A stretch of DNA of 64,000 bases, from NCBI RefSeq assembly GCF_001649575.2, contig NC_051434.1, positions 11,192,761 through 11,256,760 of the forward strand, in the 5' to 3' direction. Under the pieces are notes generated by a model, which did not search any database, had not been told where the DNA came from, and saw only the letters and a list, made by a program, of their open reading frames with translations. The translations under genes and the position numbers were made by a program. Shown here in pieces: positions 25,370 through 38,452 of the stretch; the first letter of the stretch is position 1, and the number at the start of each line of letters is the position of its first letter. Origin of the DNA: Kryptolebias marmoratus (lineage: Eukaryota > Chordata > Actinopteri > Cyprinodontiformes > Rivulidae).

Positions 25370-28300
25370 TCATTTGGAAGAGTTGTAGAGTCCTTCTGAG
25401 AGATTAGTGAGACGCGAACGCAGCTCCTTCCGGACCTGCGACACCCTCGCCAGTTTGCGCTTGTATTCCTGAAAGATCCAACAACGGGAAAAAGACTCGT
25501 CAGAGCTCAAACAGCCAACAACCTTCAATCAGTTCAAGTTGGTTTGGTTTTTACCAAACATCGATTCTAAAATATATGACAACTAAATACGGACAGTTTG
25601 TTTCTAGCCACTCTTTAAAAACACATTTCTGCCCCGTGTAATTACAGTGTACACACAAATATCAGTGAGGGGTGTAAACTTGTTCCAGCAGCTTTGTTTG
25701 AAATACTTCAAGCTGTCACTTTTACTACTTTGTGATCTAAAAAGCATCATGTTTCAGTCCGGTTTATTACTAAGCAACAACATGCTTATTTTACCACTTA
25801 CACACGTCAAATGCCATTAAATCGAAATGTTGGGAATGCTGGTGTGTGTGAAAAGTGATCAGCAAAGGCAGAGAACGTATAAGAGCTAAAAAGTTAAATA
25901 TATGCAGCAGTTTCACTCTGAAGAAGGTGATGTGTAATGTTTACTTCCTGCGTTAGGTGAGCTGTTCAGGCTGAAAGGTCTCATCTGAAGTTTCCTTTCC
26001 TCGCACATTTCAGGACTAATAAACGCTCATTTAATGCCAATGATTTGTTGCTCGTGCTACATGTTTTAAGTTGTAGTGTTGTTATTGATCTCCATCAGCT
26101 CTTCTGCTGATCTGAGCTCAATTTGATTCTTTACAAGCGTTTTCTTGTCACATTTTAAACCCTGTTAGATCATCTCTGATTGTGGAAACCTGCAGTGTCA
26201 ACGTCACCGGGAGCTGCGAGCAAAATAAAAGCACTGACAAAAATCATTTTCATGTTTTATTTTCACCTTTTTTTTTATTAACAAACATCTTGCAGAGACA
26301 TGGGAAAGACTTTATGTTCTTGGATTCCTGTGGATAAAGGTTGCAGAGTTATCACCAAACAAAAGAAGCACTGCAATGATAAAAGCTCTTTTTTTTCTGC
26401 TCAAACGGTGAGAGGTTATTTACCTGAGCTAAGAGAAAACAAGCTAAAGAAAGGATCTTTTCTCAGCTGTGAAAGCTGACTTTAATTTTAAATTTTTCAC
26501 CTGCCTTTGTGGAGCAAGCTCAGAAACGAGGACATGAGTGTTACTCTCACACTGAATGAGATAGACGGGAAACGACGAGGCAGACAGACAAGTTATTTGA
26601 CGGCGAGAGAATAGTGTCGTTTACGCACTTCAAGTTTCTGCTCATTCTGGACCAGGCCATCCTTCTGGCTCTGCAGGAAGACTGTTAGGGTGCGTGTCAG
26701 CTGCCTCCTGTCGTCGATCTCCGCCGCCAAGCGGCCGCTGTAGTCCGCTAAAAGCATGCAGGCCTCCTCCACCAACCGGGAGAGCCGCTCGCCCGATTCT
26801 TTATCTGAAGCAGAGGAAACACACAAGAGGTCCGGGTGCAAAGCTCAGCGGAGGGCGACTCGTTTCTCCTTCAGCTCAGACGGGACGGAAACACGAACTG
26901 CGTCTCCAGTAGGACAGGATTCAGTTTGTTCTCTTTAGTTCTGGAAGAGCTGCCTGTGCAGAAATCTGAAGTTTGTTTTTTCCGTCACACAGAAGAAGCT
27001 TTAAGTGTACTGTGATTTGATTTAATTATTATAAAAGACAAATAATTGCTCTCAGGACTTTTTGCTGCCAATAATATTTGTAATTTAAACTCAAAATCTA
27101 AAAAAACAAAAACAACTTCCTCCTCATTTTTTCCCTTCTGTGTGGCCCTAAATCTCTACCATAATCCACAGATGATGCACTTTAATGACGATCATTATCT
27201 TGGCTCTTTTTCTAGTTAAAACTCTGCTACTGCAGCGAAATAAAAACAAAAAGTCATGTTAATATTCCCTGTCTTCTCATCATTTGGTGACTCTGAGGTG
27301 ATCGTTTCTTACAACATTAGCTTTCCTGAGGTAGATCATTAGATATTAAAAAAACGTTTAGAATAAATCAAGTATTGAATAAGAGTTCTGTAAAAGGCTA
27401 TCAAAAGATCTGTCACAGTCCACGTCAAGTTAAAAGAGATCTTTGTGCCACTGACAGGCTCCGACTGGTTTAAAGACACGATTCCAACGGAGCAGAAATC
27501 TCTAAAAGACACAATATGTTGCAGGAAAACGACAGTGGAAAACCTGAGAACTGTGAGGGGGGGTGGGGGGGGATGTCAACGAGACTACCTGTGATTCTGT
27601 GAAGGAGCGCCGTGTCCTGCACCTCGGCGGGAAGAGACGAGATGCGCTGACGTAGCACGGAGTCGCTGGAGGCGGCGTTCTCGAGCTCCTGCAGGGCTCG
27701 AATCAACTCCGCCGTCTGCCATTCAAAAAGAGAGAACAGAAGTCAGGGAAGAAAGAACGGATATTTTAATATAAAAGTCGTGAGCCACAGATGAAGAGGA
27801 AACAGAGAAAGTCAGACTTTACTCAACAGAACCTGGAATGACAATAAAAAGAAGACTAGATGATGTTTGGGTGAGTAAAGTCCAGCTCTGTTATTATCTT
27901 GCATTTATGGCAATGTTGCTTTTCAGACTAAAATATAAAAGCAATCAACCTGCGGGGGCTCAGCAGGGGACCTGCAGGAGGCGAAACCCTCGTCGTCAGG
28001 GTGGATCGCCTCATAGGACCTTTTCTTAGCTTTCTTTTCTCCATCTGGGGATTGGAAAGAAAATAACAGTTCACAGTTTTAGACGATTATAGCTTTGCAG
28101 AATCCTCCAAAAAAAGAAAAAAGGTGCTCAGAAATTAATTATATGTGCGTTAACAACTTTCTTCTAACTATTATCATGTAAACAACACCCCCCTAGTGAA
28201 ACTTTAGGAGCTTTGTAACCATTCAGGCAGAGCTCTGTACAGGTTGGTGGTGCTGCAGAAAACTTACACAGGACTTGTGAGAGCTGCTCCAGCAGGTTGC

Positions 28301-30333
28301 TCTCATAAACAGCTCTCTCCTGCCAGATGGATAAAACCCGACCCAACTGCTTCTTGCAGCTTTCCTCCCCCTCTCTGGACCGGACGACACGAAACAAACA
28401 GATTCTGGTTAAAAACGCTTCCTAAGACGCGTGTCAGGAGTGGCCGACAGCAACAATAACATTCAGATTTTAGCCGTTATTCTAAAGCAGGACCGGGTCT
28501 GCACGGCCCAGCTAGGAAATTCATACCTGTAAACATGTTTGAATGCATCCACGATTACCGGCGCGAAGTCCTGAGTGAACTCGGGTCCTTTCCTTTTGCT
28601 GTTCTGAATGACGTCATTGGCCAGGTAAAGGAAGGTCAGCTTGCGTGATACCTGAGCTGCGTGAATTCAAAATGCACAGAAGGGATTTGTCAGCTCCAAT
28701 ATAAAGAGCCCATTTAACTGCAAACAAGACACATAAATACAAGCAGGGACTAGTGAAGTAAATGCATGTGTGTGTGTGTGTCTTTAAAACATTAAACCAT
28801 CAAGATCAAATCCACTCTGGAAACATGCAAACCATACTTAGTTTAGTGATTAAAACATAAATATTTCTAGTTTTATCAGTTTTGCTTCATGGCAGCCAGA
28901 CGTTAAAGTCAAGCCGGCACAGAAAAAGTAAAATAACAGCCTCCTTTTTAGCCATTTCTGTATTAAAAAAAGCCGAACAAATGTTTCTATTCATGAACTA
29001 ATGTGTTTGCTATTGTTGGACCGAGGTGAGCACAAAGCTTCGCTGCTTTCACTCCTGACACAATCTCCCAAAATACAACATCCACTTGGGGTATCATTAA
29101 GTTGTTGACGAGCTCCCCGAGGAGGAATCCTGCTGCCAGAATTAGCTACAACCACATAAACATATAAAACCTTTCTTTCATCCTTTTAAAAAAAAAAAAA
29201 AAAAAAAAAAACACACACCTAATGCAACTTAATCATGTGGGCACGATGCAAGAACATGCTGGATTATTCAGTGGTAACTAATGTAGAAAAGTCAACATTT
29301 AGCATTGTTTAATTCAGTTAAACGTGTAATAGTTTGTTTACGTTTAACAGCAGGCGTCGGAGTAATATTAATGTTAATATCCATAAGATTTGAAGGCTAG
29401 GAGTAAATAAGGTGGTAAAAAATTATCTTAGAAGATTCTACAGGTCTGCATATTAAATCTAAACGACTGGGGATTTATCTTAAAAAGGATTGCTTATATT
29501 TACAGGCCCAAAATGATCAATTTGCAAACCATCTTTACTGTTTTCAATGTGCAGCGAAAACAGAAAAACTCAAATAAGTCCAAACTTACTTCTTTAAAAA
29601 GAAACCATTTGTTTTGAAGCACTTTTTTTTAGTGCATGAATGAACTAAACACCTCTTATTTCCATTTTTATCTAACCAAAGGTGAAAGGTTAGTATTGCA
29701 ATGACACTTAAACCCAATTATTTGTAATATTTCTGTGATTCAACCACTAAAATATTAGAACTTTTTTATTATTATCCAAAAAGCACTTTTTAGGAAGCTT
29801 CCCAGTATTGCTTTCATACATCAGTAAGATAATCCCACCTGTACCATGAGCATGAGTGGAATATTTTAACAATAAATTCGTTTTCTTGGCCATTTTCTGT
29901 GCATAAATGCCCATTTTCAGGCGCTTTCTTTTACAAAAATTGCTATCAAGCGTTAAACCAAACCCTCGCTTTGTTGTTTCTACTTTATTTCATTTAAATG
30001 TTACTGTTTTTCAGCTACATGCTCGGTGTTTTTTCTCTGTATTGTGCCTTTTTTGAGACTAAGACAGTAAAGTTAGTGAGCTGAAGTAGTGCTGGTGGAG
30101 CGGGTTAGCTTTAGCCGGAGCTAACCCGCTGCTGTAGCCGCAGGGACGGCTGGTCCACTTCCAGGACCCGGACCACCCTTACCTTTCTTCAGCTCGCTGA
30201 ACCACACGCCCACGATGGTCTTCGAGTGCTTCCTGTGGTGGATGAGCCACAGCGACAGGGTCTGCACACTTTGCTGGGAGTTGCTCAGCTCGGATAGTTT
30301 CTTCTCTAGAGCCGCCTCGGAGAAAGCGGACAT
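25370..30333 (-). CDS. rprd1a: RPRD1A, RNA polymerase II CTD-interacting protein
   Basis: Seven coding exons join in frame to 294 aa: 30183-30333, 28527-28656, 28268-28374, 27950-28044, 27589-27715, 26629-26804, 25370-25468. The start MSAFSEAALEKKLSEL matches the family exactly. Residues 1-130 are the CID fold that binds the phosphorylated CTD of RNA polymerase II (motifs SVQTLSLWLIHHRKH, LTFLYLANDVIQNSKRKG, CKKQLGRVLSIWQERAVYE). Residues 162-280 form the coiled-coil dimerisation region (ELENAASSD, SLPAEVQD, DKESGERLSRL, LLADYSGRLAAEIDDRRQL). RPRD1 proteins act in the nucleus, recruiting the RPAP2 CTD phosphatase. The residues favour RPRD1A over RPRD1B (LGRVLSIW, DKESGERL). The C-terminus is odd: after KELRSRL it reads TNLSEGLYNSSK and stops, about 18 residues shorter than the human protein and without the usual SLPDLS...LPNVTG end. 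The donor after exon 4 (GTTGAT) is weak, but the junction matches the family. Confidence 0.93.
28657..30182 (-). other. First intron of rprd1a with a long A tract
   Basis: Contains a homopolymer A run at about 29188-29211 followed by ACACACAC, and a GT repeat near 28769-28780 just inside the intron. No other feature was recognised. Confidence 0.6.
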
Positions 30334-30640
30334 CTCGACGAGCTTCGACCGGCGAGAGTCGCGACACTGCGGGGGGGCAGCGTGAGGTTTGTTTTCGCCT
30401 CCCTCCCCCCTCTCTCTCTCTCTCTGTCTTACAGTCTCCCCCACCAAAAAATAAAATAAAGCGTCTCCGCCGGCGGGTTACACCGTCGCTACAACAATGT
30501 CTGCCACCCGAACTGAACGTCGGGTCTCGGGTTCGGAGCCTGGTTCCTTCATGCTAACAGCCCCTCCTGACGGACGGTGCGTTCACGTTCCTGCCTCCGC
30601 TGCGGGACGAACTCGGCAGATGGTTCCGGGTTCCGTTTAA
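30334..30640 (-). promoter_or_regulatory. CpG-rich promoter and 5' UTR of rprd1a
   Basis: CpG-dense sequence flanking the rprd1a start codon, including an AG/CT-rich stretch (30395-30430) in the 5' leader. No TATA box is evident, as expected for a housekeeping CpG promoter. Confidence 0.6.
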
Positions 30641-31644
30641 ATGTTGCGTTCACGTCCAACGAAAACTACCACTTCTTGTGTTAATGAAAGCGCTGGCTCT
30701 AAAATAAATATTTATTAGTAAAACTGTTTTATGCTCACATGCTGACATTATTTATGCGATTTACTTTTAATTTTTCCATAAATATTTTCCTAATAATATT
30801 TAATCTAGAACCTGTGCAAAACAGAAAGATAACAGTGTTTGCATGTTTATTGGAAACGGTTAATGGTGACAAATTCAACATTTTCTCTCTTTAAAAAATA
30901 CAAAAAACAAAGTCATTGTTGAATTTTCACATGTCTGGCCATTACCTGATATTTTTAACAGATAAACTAAACTCTCAATGCAAAAAGAAATAAACTAAAT
31001 GACTAAAATCTGATTTACAGGTGCATAAAATCAGCAAAAAAACTGCAAAACCTGCATCATGTCAAGACCGATGCTGATTAAATTTAAATCCAACATCATT
31101 TATGCAATAAACTTCACAGTAAACTCTTATTTGCAGTTATTAAGGCAAAGCTTGCAGATAGCGGATGTAATCACATCCATGTTAGTACAAACTGAACATA
31201 AAGTGTAAGAAATAATAGTATTCAGGAACAACTCTTTGCCTGAGAGGGATTTAAGGACCCACCTCTAATTTGCCTAACAAACCAGTCACACAAAGCTGAT
31301 CTGAGTTATTCAGGATATCCTTTGTTTTGTCTTACAAAAGTTTAAATAACTTCTTTTAATATATTTTTTTTATTTAAATGGCTTTATTCTTACCAAACTG
31401 TATTATTTGCACTTTCTCCTCCACCTAAATGCCCAGGCATCTTTATGGTTACAGTTACATTTTTCACACCATTTTCCAACTTTTTAATTAGTTGAATAAA
31501 TCCAGACTATCCGTTTTATATAAAACATGTTTGGTCCTAAAAACCAGTCACTTCAGCCTCTCTGTACTGATGGGACTCCAATTTTTAACGTTGTTTAGAT
31601 AGGTTTACGTTCCCACTGAGGATCAAAAAGTGCTTTCAGTCCGT
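30641..31644 (-). other. Intergenic stretch and 3' UTR of gene C
   Basis: AT-rich. Minus-strand AATAAA signals lie near 31369-31374 and 31383-31388, about 260-275 bp past the gene C stop. No exon or classified repeat is seen. Confidence 0.5.
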
Positions 31645-34600
31645 TCAGAGTCCAGTTCTGTAATAAATATCAGAACCGGCGCCGTAATACGCAGCTTGTC
31701 CAGGTCGAATGAAAGCATTTGGCTGCATCGACGTCCCCCCAACACCCTCTCCTCTGCTGACTGGATACGCCCCGTAACGCTTGCGGTTTGTTCCGGGTCC
31801 AGTATTCTGGCCGTTCGACCTCTGGCTGACCCGGTCGGCTGTGGACCGGGTCATGCGGTGCTGTGGCTCAGTGTAGTAACAGTTGAAGCGAGCTTCAGTC
31901 TCATGAAACCTTACGCCGGGCTGCGGGGGAACGCTGCCACCGTGCGCCGAGTGCGTCCGCACGTTTGTCTGAGCGGCTTCTATGAAGGAAGCTACCTCAC
32001 CGGGCAGGTCGGGACGGCCCCACACGCTGCCAGAACCAGAACCAGCAGAGTCCCACGCCATCTGCCGATTCTGACGGCGATGACGTTGAACAGCACAGGA
32101 GTTTAGGTTTCCCTCCATCTGTCTTGACTCGTCCACACTTGTTTGAGCTGATGCTGAACTGAACCACCTGTCAGAGTCGTCCTCCTGTCTGTAGTAAGAC
32201 TTATAAGGACACCAGTCCCCACTGTGGGACACAGCAGGAAACAGGCCCTCACTCTGAGCAGGGACGTCTTCATTTTGCCAGTCTTCATAAAGTCTTTGAG
32301 GACCGTGCCATCTTCCTCCATACACCATATGATCCTCTGTCTCCGTCTCCCTGCTGGGCTGCTTAAAGTGCACGCTGTCAATTCCCTCGGCGTCTTGAAA
32401 CACTGTGACCTTGATGTGCGTCTCCGGCACGTAGTCACCAGGGTCCACATCTCCGTCACAGAGATCTTGCTCGAGCTGAGAGGTCTGCAAGCCCGAGGGT
32501 CCTTTGGCGTCGCAACTTTCAAACGGTGCAGGGTCACATTTTAACCCTCCGCCTGCTGGCAGTGAAATCTGATCCCGCTCAGGTAAAAGCGACGGAGCCA
32601 ACTCGAGGAGGTTGTCCCTCCGGAAGGACGTCCTCTCCAGCAGCATCGCGCCTTTGCGGAGAGGAAAGCTTACATTGAACATGGGATCGGTCTTTTTCTT
32701 CCTCTTCTTCCGTGGTTTCTCTCTTTTTGCTCGTTTTGACGTCACTGCAGGGATCTCCGTGGGCATTAAAGGCTTGGTCACACCTTTAAAATGTACAAAC
32801 AAGACACAGGGTCAAAGAATATATATTAAACATATTAGAGACAAAACTGAAGGAAGACACACCTTTGACAGCTTCTCTTCTTTTCTGGATGTTAGTATTC
32901 ACCCATCCACTCGACAGCATACTTAAACCTTGAAAACAACAATACAAGGGATACACAGAAAAATTGCACACGAAAGTACTTTAAATATTAATAAATCAGA
33001 TTACTTACACAGTGGAGAGGTTGAATAAAAGAGACATCAAACAGAAAGGCAATGACAATTCAGTAAAGTATGGAATCTGGATTAAATTTAGACACGTGTA
33101 ACAAAAATAATGTGCAGATTTCAAGTTGTGAAGTGATAATGACAACAGGAAACAACAGTAACTAAATGGCGTCAGGAGTTTCTGTAATGTGTAGAAATAG
33201 AGTTATACTTACAAGTCATACCTCAAAGGAAGAGTTGGGAGCAAAAGAGGCGGAAGGTTTACGGTCAAGTAAAAAGCAATTAAAAAAAAAAAACATCTTT
33301 ACTTACACCAGTGGTAACTTTTGCCAGTGATCTGCCTACAGAAGGATTCTGGTACATTTATAATCTGGGAACATGAGATATTTGAGACAAGTGCAATCAC
33401 AACAAGACGAACGTCACGTCTGACACAAAGAGACGCTTCACAGCTCATCTGTCAGACCTCCACAAACACAGTTTTTATTGGCGCAAAATGAGCCAATATT
33501 GGGAATTCAGAAGTGGCAAAAGTTTGTGAGTCTTTGATTCTAACATCTGGTCAGGCCTCGTCCTGTTTCAGTACCTGCAACAAAGGATTCTGGGCTTTTT
33601 TCCCATTAAAACATCAACAATTTGAATCAGAGATTATCTATTCATGGGGACAAGCCCAAAAAATGATACTACCTCCTCCACACTCCTGTGTTTTCTTTTC
33701 TTTAATTGTTCAAACTTTCCTGGACTGATGGCTGATGTTTTATCGGTCGTTCCCTCTGAAGAGGACAACACCGGCGCAGGTTTTCATCTCTCTGCTCAGA
33801 GTCTAACTGCAGACTGGTTGGGTCTAAACTTTAGATGTGGTTTTAAAACCTGTTTTCATACTGATGAGAATCAACAAACTGCTTCACTGAAGCCTTCAGC
33901 TTTCTTTATTCACTCACACAATCTCCTTTAACATAATCCAACACACTGTGAAAATCAGACTTCTTTAAAACAAAGTGCCACGAAGACATTATCATCATTT
34001 AGTTATAAATTAAATCTTGACTCTGCAAACCTTTGCCACTCTTTAAATGTCACATTATTTACTCAGTAAATATGATTACTCTGAATAATATTAACAATCC
34101 ACTTAAAAGCTTTTGTAAATATTCAGTACATATTAATTTCTGACAGGACTGACAGGCCTTTAAGCCTCACTGTAATGATCAGTGCTGAAAAGAAGACCTG
34201 ATACCTTCAGCTCTCCTCTGCCCTCATGTTGCTCCACTTGGTCGGCCAGAGATCGGAGAAGCTGGAAGTTGGCTTCAGTGTCTTCATTCATTAAGTTGAG
34301 AAGATCAGGTTGAGTTTCCATCTATAAGAGGACAGCATGTAACTGAGGTTACACTTATATTGTAGTTGTAGCTCGAAAGCCTGTGTAAACATAATTATAA
34401 TCAAACATAACTGTGTGTTTGTGTCCAGAACTATCTCACCAAGTAGTTGGACAGGTGGGAATAGCTGGTTAAGTGATCAAATATGTCCTTTTCGTTGGAT
34501 CTGATGCGGCAGCAGTGGCACAAGAAACCGTACGAGCCGCCGTTTTCACTTCTCAGCTCATCTACACGGACGAGACCTGGAGCACATGTGTGCATTAGCT

Positions 34601-36526
34601 TATTAAACTTTAGTAGTTTGACAATTTGGGAGGAAAAATAAATGACTTTTTTTGCCACGAGTTACATGAGACAATCAACACTACTGAAAACGTTACGGAA
34701 AAATACTTCAGTGTGTAGAAAGCTTTTAAGTAGGCAGGTGGAAGAGTGAGGCTACAAGGAGGTCAGAGGTCACAGAGGTGCAGGACTTCGAGGACTTAGG
34801 GTCGACTGTCCAGGAGAACGGGGAGTGTGGTGAAGAAGGGAAGGAGAGAGTCCAGGCAGGATGGAGAAAAGTTTCAGGAGTGATTTGTGACAGAAGGGTG
34901 GCAGCAAAGGTCAAAGGAAAGGTTTACGAGACAGTAAGAACAGCTGTGTTGGACGGTTTGGAGACAAAAAGACAGGAGACAGAACTGGACGTGGCAGACC
35001 TGAAGATGTTGAGGTTCTCCTTGGGAGGGATGAGGATGGACAGGTTTAGGAATGAGGTCATCAGAGGTACAGCACAGGTTGAAGGACTGAGAGATAAAGT
35101 TAGAGAGGCCAGACTGAGATGGTTTGGACATGTGCAGAGGAGGGACATAAGGATGTTAGAGACACAGTTAGAGAGGACATGGAGGTAGTTGGAGTGAGGA
35201 CAGAGTTAGATGGAGGAGGATGACTTGCTGTAAAGGGAACAGCCAAAATAAAAATAACAGATATGGCAAAAAGGAAAGAAAAAAAATTCAAATATCTGAA
35301 GAAAAAAAAACAACAATAACAGAGTTTCAGTTTTTTCTTTTTAATCTATGCTCACCAATAAGAGGCTTGCCTCCTGAGACATCTCCAGAGAAGTTGTCGT
35401 CGTCGGACAGCACAGAGGGCTCAGGTGATGTATGATGTGATGTAGGTGTGTACTGAGAGCAGACAGGAGCTCGATTTGCAGGAATCGGAGGTGCCGACAT
35501 CTCGTGCGGTTTCATGCCAGCGCTGTCGAGCACCCCTGAAGCTCCTGGCTGGCTGCGCGCATGCAGAACAATCCTGTGCGACTCGAAAGGATAGTGCAAA
35601 GGCATCGCGTCGGAACAGCTCCCAGACCTGCCCCGCTCGTCTCTCAAGGCGGTCATCAGAAATGCTGCTGCACAGGGCGACAGAAAGCAAAGACTGAAAA
35701 ATACATATAATAAAGGGTGAGACGGACAGATTTTCAACAAGTTCAAGTTCACTAACCATCACTTTCTCTCTCTGTAGTAATCCTCCGATAAACAGCGTCT
35801 GGAACTTCAAACAGCTTTAAACAAAAGGCACAAAAAGATATGAGCGCACACCAACCTGCATTCACCTGCATCCAGCTACAACGTAAGACGTTCCCAGTGA
35901 AAATAAGAAACCTGGACTTCTCCTGGTCCCTCCTTTCCCTCCAACGTCTTGGCCAACTCCATCAGTGGCCAAGCCAGCTTAGACAGGTCAGGGCTCTGCT
36001 GCCATTCAGACACTAAGTGAGGGTGACAGGCTTTCTGACAAAAACAAACACTACCCGTCAAACCACAGTCCAAGGCACAAAAACGACATCCCTTCAGCAC
36101 TGCTGCTTACAATGTAGTTGAATCTGTGGTGACTTCCTAGAATGTGGTTCCGGATATCAGCTGTAGCGAGGCGACACGCACACGCTTCACACAAGTACAG
36201 CGTTTCTCTGTTCCCTGAAGCCACGTTCACACACTCGCCGATGCTGCCCAGGCCTGAACGCACACAAAATAACAAGATAAAAACAAATGTTTTATTAAAA
36301 CCTTAGCACAGGCTAGTTTAATGCAAAACGAGGATTTGCTGCAACAAACCAATGATGGGCTGTAATCTGCTCTTGTTGTTCAGGTAAGCCTTCAGAGAGT
36401 CGGACAGCTGGCTCGTGCCTGAAAGTGCTGCACAAACAACATACAAAAGGTTTATTTGCAGAAACGTAAGCTTATATGCACATACGGATGGTGGAATATG
36501 GCTTTTATCCCCTCACCTGGCTGCAT
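31645..36526 (-). CDS. Gene C: two-cassette U1-like zinc-finger protein, 734 aa
   Basis: Eleven coding exons join in frame: 36517-36526, 36350-36427, 36111-36253, 35912-36034, 35757-35814, 35356-35667, 34440-34576, 34205-34321, 33307-33335, 32863-32921, 31645-32783. The first coding exon is only 10 nt (ATG CAG CCA G), and a non-coding exon precedes it. Finger 1 is C51, C54, H66, H72; finger 2 is C261, C264, H276, H282, both C-x2-C-x11-H-x5-H. Each finger exon (143 and 137 nt, phase 1 to 0) is followed by a phase 0-0 exon (123 and 117 nt); a 58-nt exon follows the first. At the second, the 58-nt slot is replaced by 29-nt and 59-nt exons. The last exon (residues 356-734) opens with a basic stretch (KREKPRKKRKKK, a likely nuclear signal), then acidic and polar sequence with a Gly/Tyr-rich end (YGAGSDIYYRTGL). 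Function unknown; nucleic-acid binding is inferred from the fingers. Confidence 0.8.
34728..35245 (+). mobile_element. 3' fragment of an endonuclease/reverse-transcriptase LINE
   Basis: An open frame (34778-35188) encodes the C-terminal part of a LINE polyprotein. Recognisable pieces are GSTVQENGECG, GWRKVSGVICDRRVA and ARLRWFGHVQRRD. It lies antisense in a gene C intron. Its last 50 bases recur at 57446-57510. Confidence 0.7.
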
Positions 36527-37640
36527 CCTGACACTGAAGAAAAGAACCGAACAAAAAAAACACCTGTACAAAAAAATCAGAGATGAAACAATAATTACAT
36601 TTTCTCAAAGGAAAATGGTTGTGGTTCAGTCCTGAAGAGTCGACAGATTCAAATATGCATCGAGTTAGAAGTCAAAAAGCAAAGTGTTTCCATACAAAAT
36701 AGCATTTTTAATAATGAACTTTTTTTTTTAAATATCCCCCCAAAAAATAACAAAGAACAAGGGAAAAGTATTTTTTTTGCTGTATATGCATCTTAAAGAG
36801 TCATTTCTGTTATTTGAAGTGATTTACAAAATTTTACAAAAATATTATGGGGTTTAGTAGAAATCAGACTGCAGTTTCACACTCCGGCCACCAGGTGGCG
36901 CAGCAGTATCAAATTTTAACCGTAAACATCCGCTTAAAGCCTGGAAATTTTATCTTTATTTTCTTTATAAACTTACCCCAAAGGTACATTTTAACATTAA
37001 ACTACATAAGTTATAAGTTTGGGTAGTTGTTATGACTTCCTGCTGTCACAAAACGTAGAAAACACAATATTTTAGTGCCTAAAGGAATGTGGACAAACAA
37101 CTAAATGTCCATAACAGAGACGGTTCTGCTGCTTTTCTATCGTTTTAAGTTCTTGTAGATAACTAAGCACTAACCAGCATTAACTAGTTTTAATTATATT
37201 CATTTATTCCCCCTCCAACCACAAAGCAGATCACATCACATCACCCTGCTGCTCCGTAGTTTCAGAACATTTCCCAGAAGGACGTAAAAAGTCGAGTTAC
37301 GTCAAATCTCCTTTTTGACAGCCGTTAGGACTAACAGCTAACTTTGACGGCAGCGAAATGATCCCGAACCTCACCCAGGGTTCCTTTTAAACACGTCCGC
37401 TGAATTAAAAATAAATAAAAAACGATCTTCGTTAAGCGTAGCAAGCCAAGAAGTACTTACTTCCACTTGTAGCTCGACCGGGGGCGTTATCGTTAGCAAC
37501 ACTTCGCAGCTACGTCAAAACTTCCTGAAGTTACGTTAAAAAAACAGGCCAATGAGAGGCAGCAGGGCGGCGCCACAAGTTTCTGTCACGTGATCGAGCC
37601 TGGCCCGTGCGCCTTCCACCCGACATTACGGTAACGGCTT
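36527..37640 (-). promoter_or_regulatory. First intron, non-coding exon 1 and promoter of gene C
   Basis: A non-coding first exon ends at 37461 with a strong donor (GTAAGT, 37460-37455) and splices to the exon carrying the ATG. Upstream of it the sequence is CpG-rich, with a CCAAT box (37549-37553) and an E-box (CACGTG, 37587-37592). The intron between holds AT-rich sequence with no further exon seen. Confidence 0.55.
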
Positions 37641-38387
37641 TCAGACCTGATTTCAAAATAAAAGCGCGGGTCGTTTAAATAAAACAAAAAATGTCACCGT
37701 GTTATCACACGATGCTCAGACTGTTGGTGATCATGCTCGGCTACTACCACACCACACTTTTGCTAAATATTTGTAAAATTAGCTGAGTTATAGACATTTT
37801 TGTGCTATCTAAGGTAAGTTGGCTGTGGCGGCCATCTTGAATAGGGCTGACTCCAAAAGTTAATCAGTTGTAGATGTACTCCCAATGATTACTTTATGAG
37901 AGTTTAATTAAAATCCACCCAATGCCTCATGAGATATTTTGCTAACACTGATGCGCACAGGCAAAAGGATAACCCCTTTATTGGTAGGTGATTATGGTTT
38001 TTTTTTTGTTTTTTTTACAATCTACCTGTAAAAGAAACTTGCCAGGAGAAAGACAAATCAGGAGGTATAAACACAATATCACTTAGTTTCTCTATTGAAC
38101 CGACCAGGAACAGATAAAAAAGCTTTTTTTATGTTGAAATGGACTTTTGTGATTAATCAAAAACTAGTGCTGCAGTTGATGTTATCTTCTCATTTTTGGG
38201 GTTCATAGTGCTCCTCTTTATTTTTTTCCCTTTTTGACAAAATATTCTCTAAGTTTAGCAGTGGTACAAGTAATAGTTTCTATGTTCACCCCCCCCCCCC
38301 GTGATTGGGTTTATTATTGATTTTATGTTACACCCGCCTATAGAAAGTTCCAGAGTGTTAAGGTTTTATCAGTTTGCAGATGTCTAT

Positions 38388-38452
<65 letters not shown>

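Noticed and set aside
30334..30447. Upstream extension of the rprd1a reading frame
   Set aside because: The family-conserved start MSAFSEAALEKK is at 30333; upstream codons are low-complexity Glu/Arg from a CT-rich leader.
31630..32544. Plus-strand frames and a second minus-strand frame over the last exon of gene C
   Set aside because: They overlap the 1139-nt terminal exon, which is open, in phase with ten upstream exons and ends at the expected stop.
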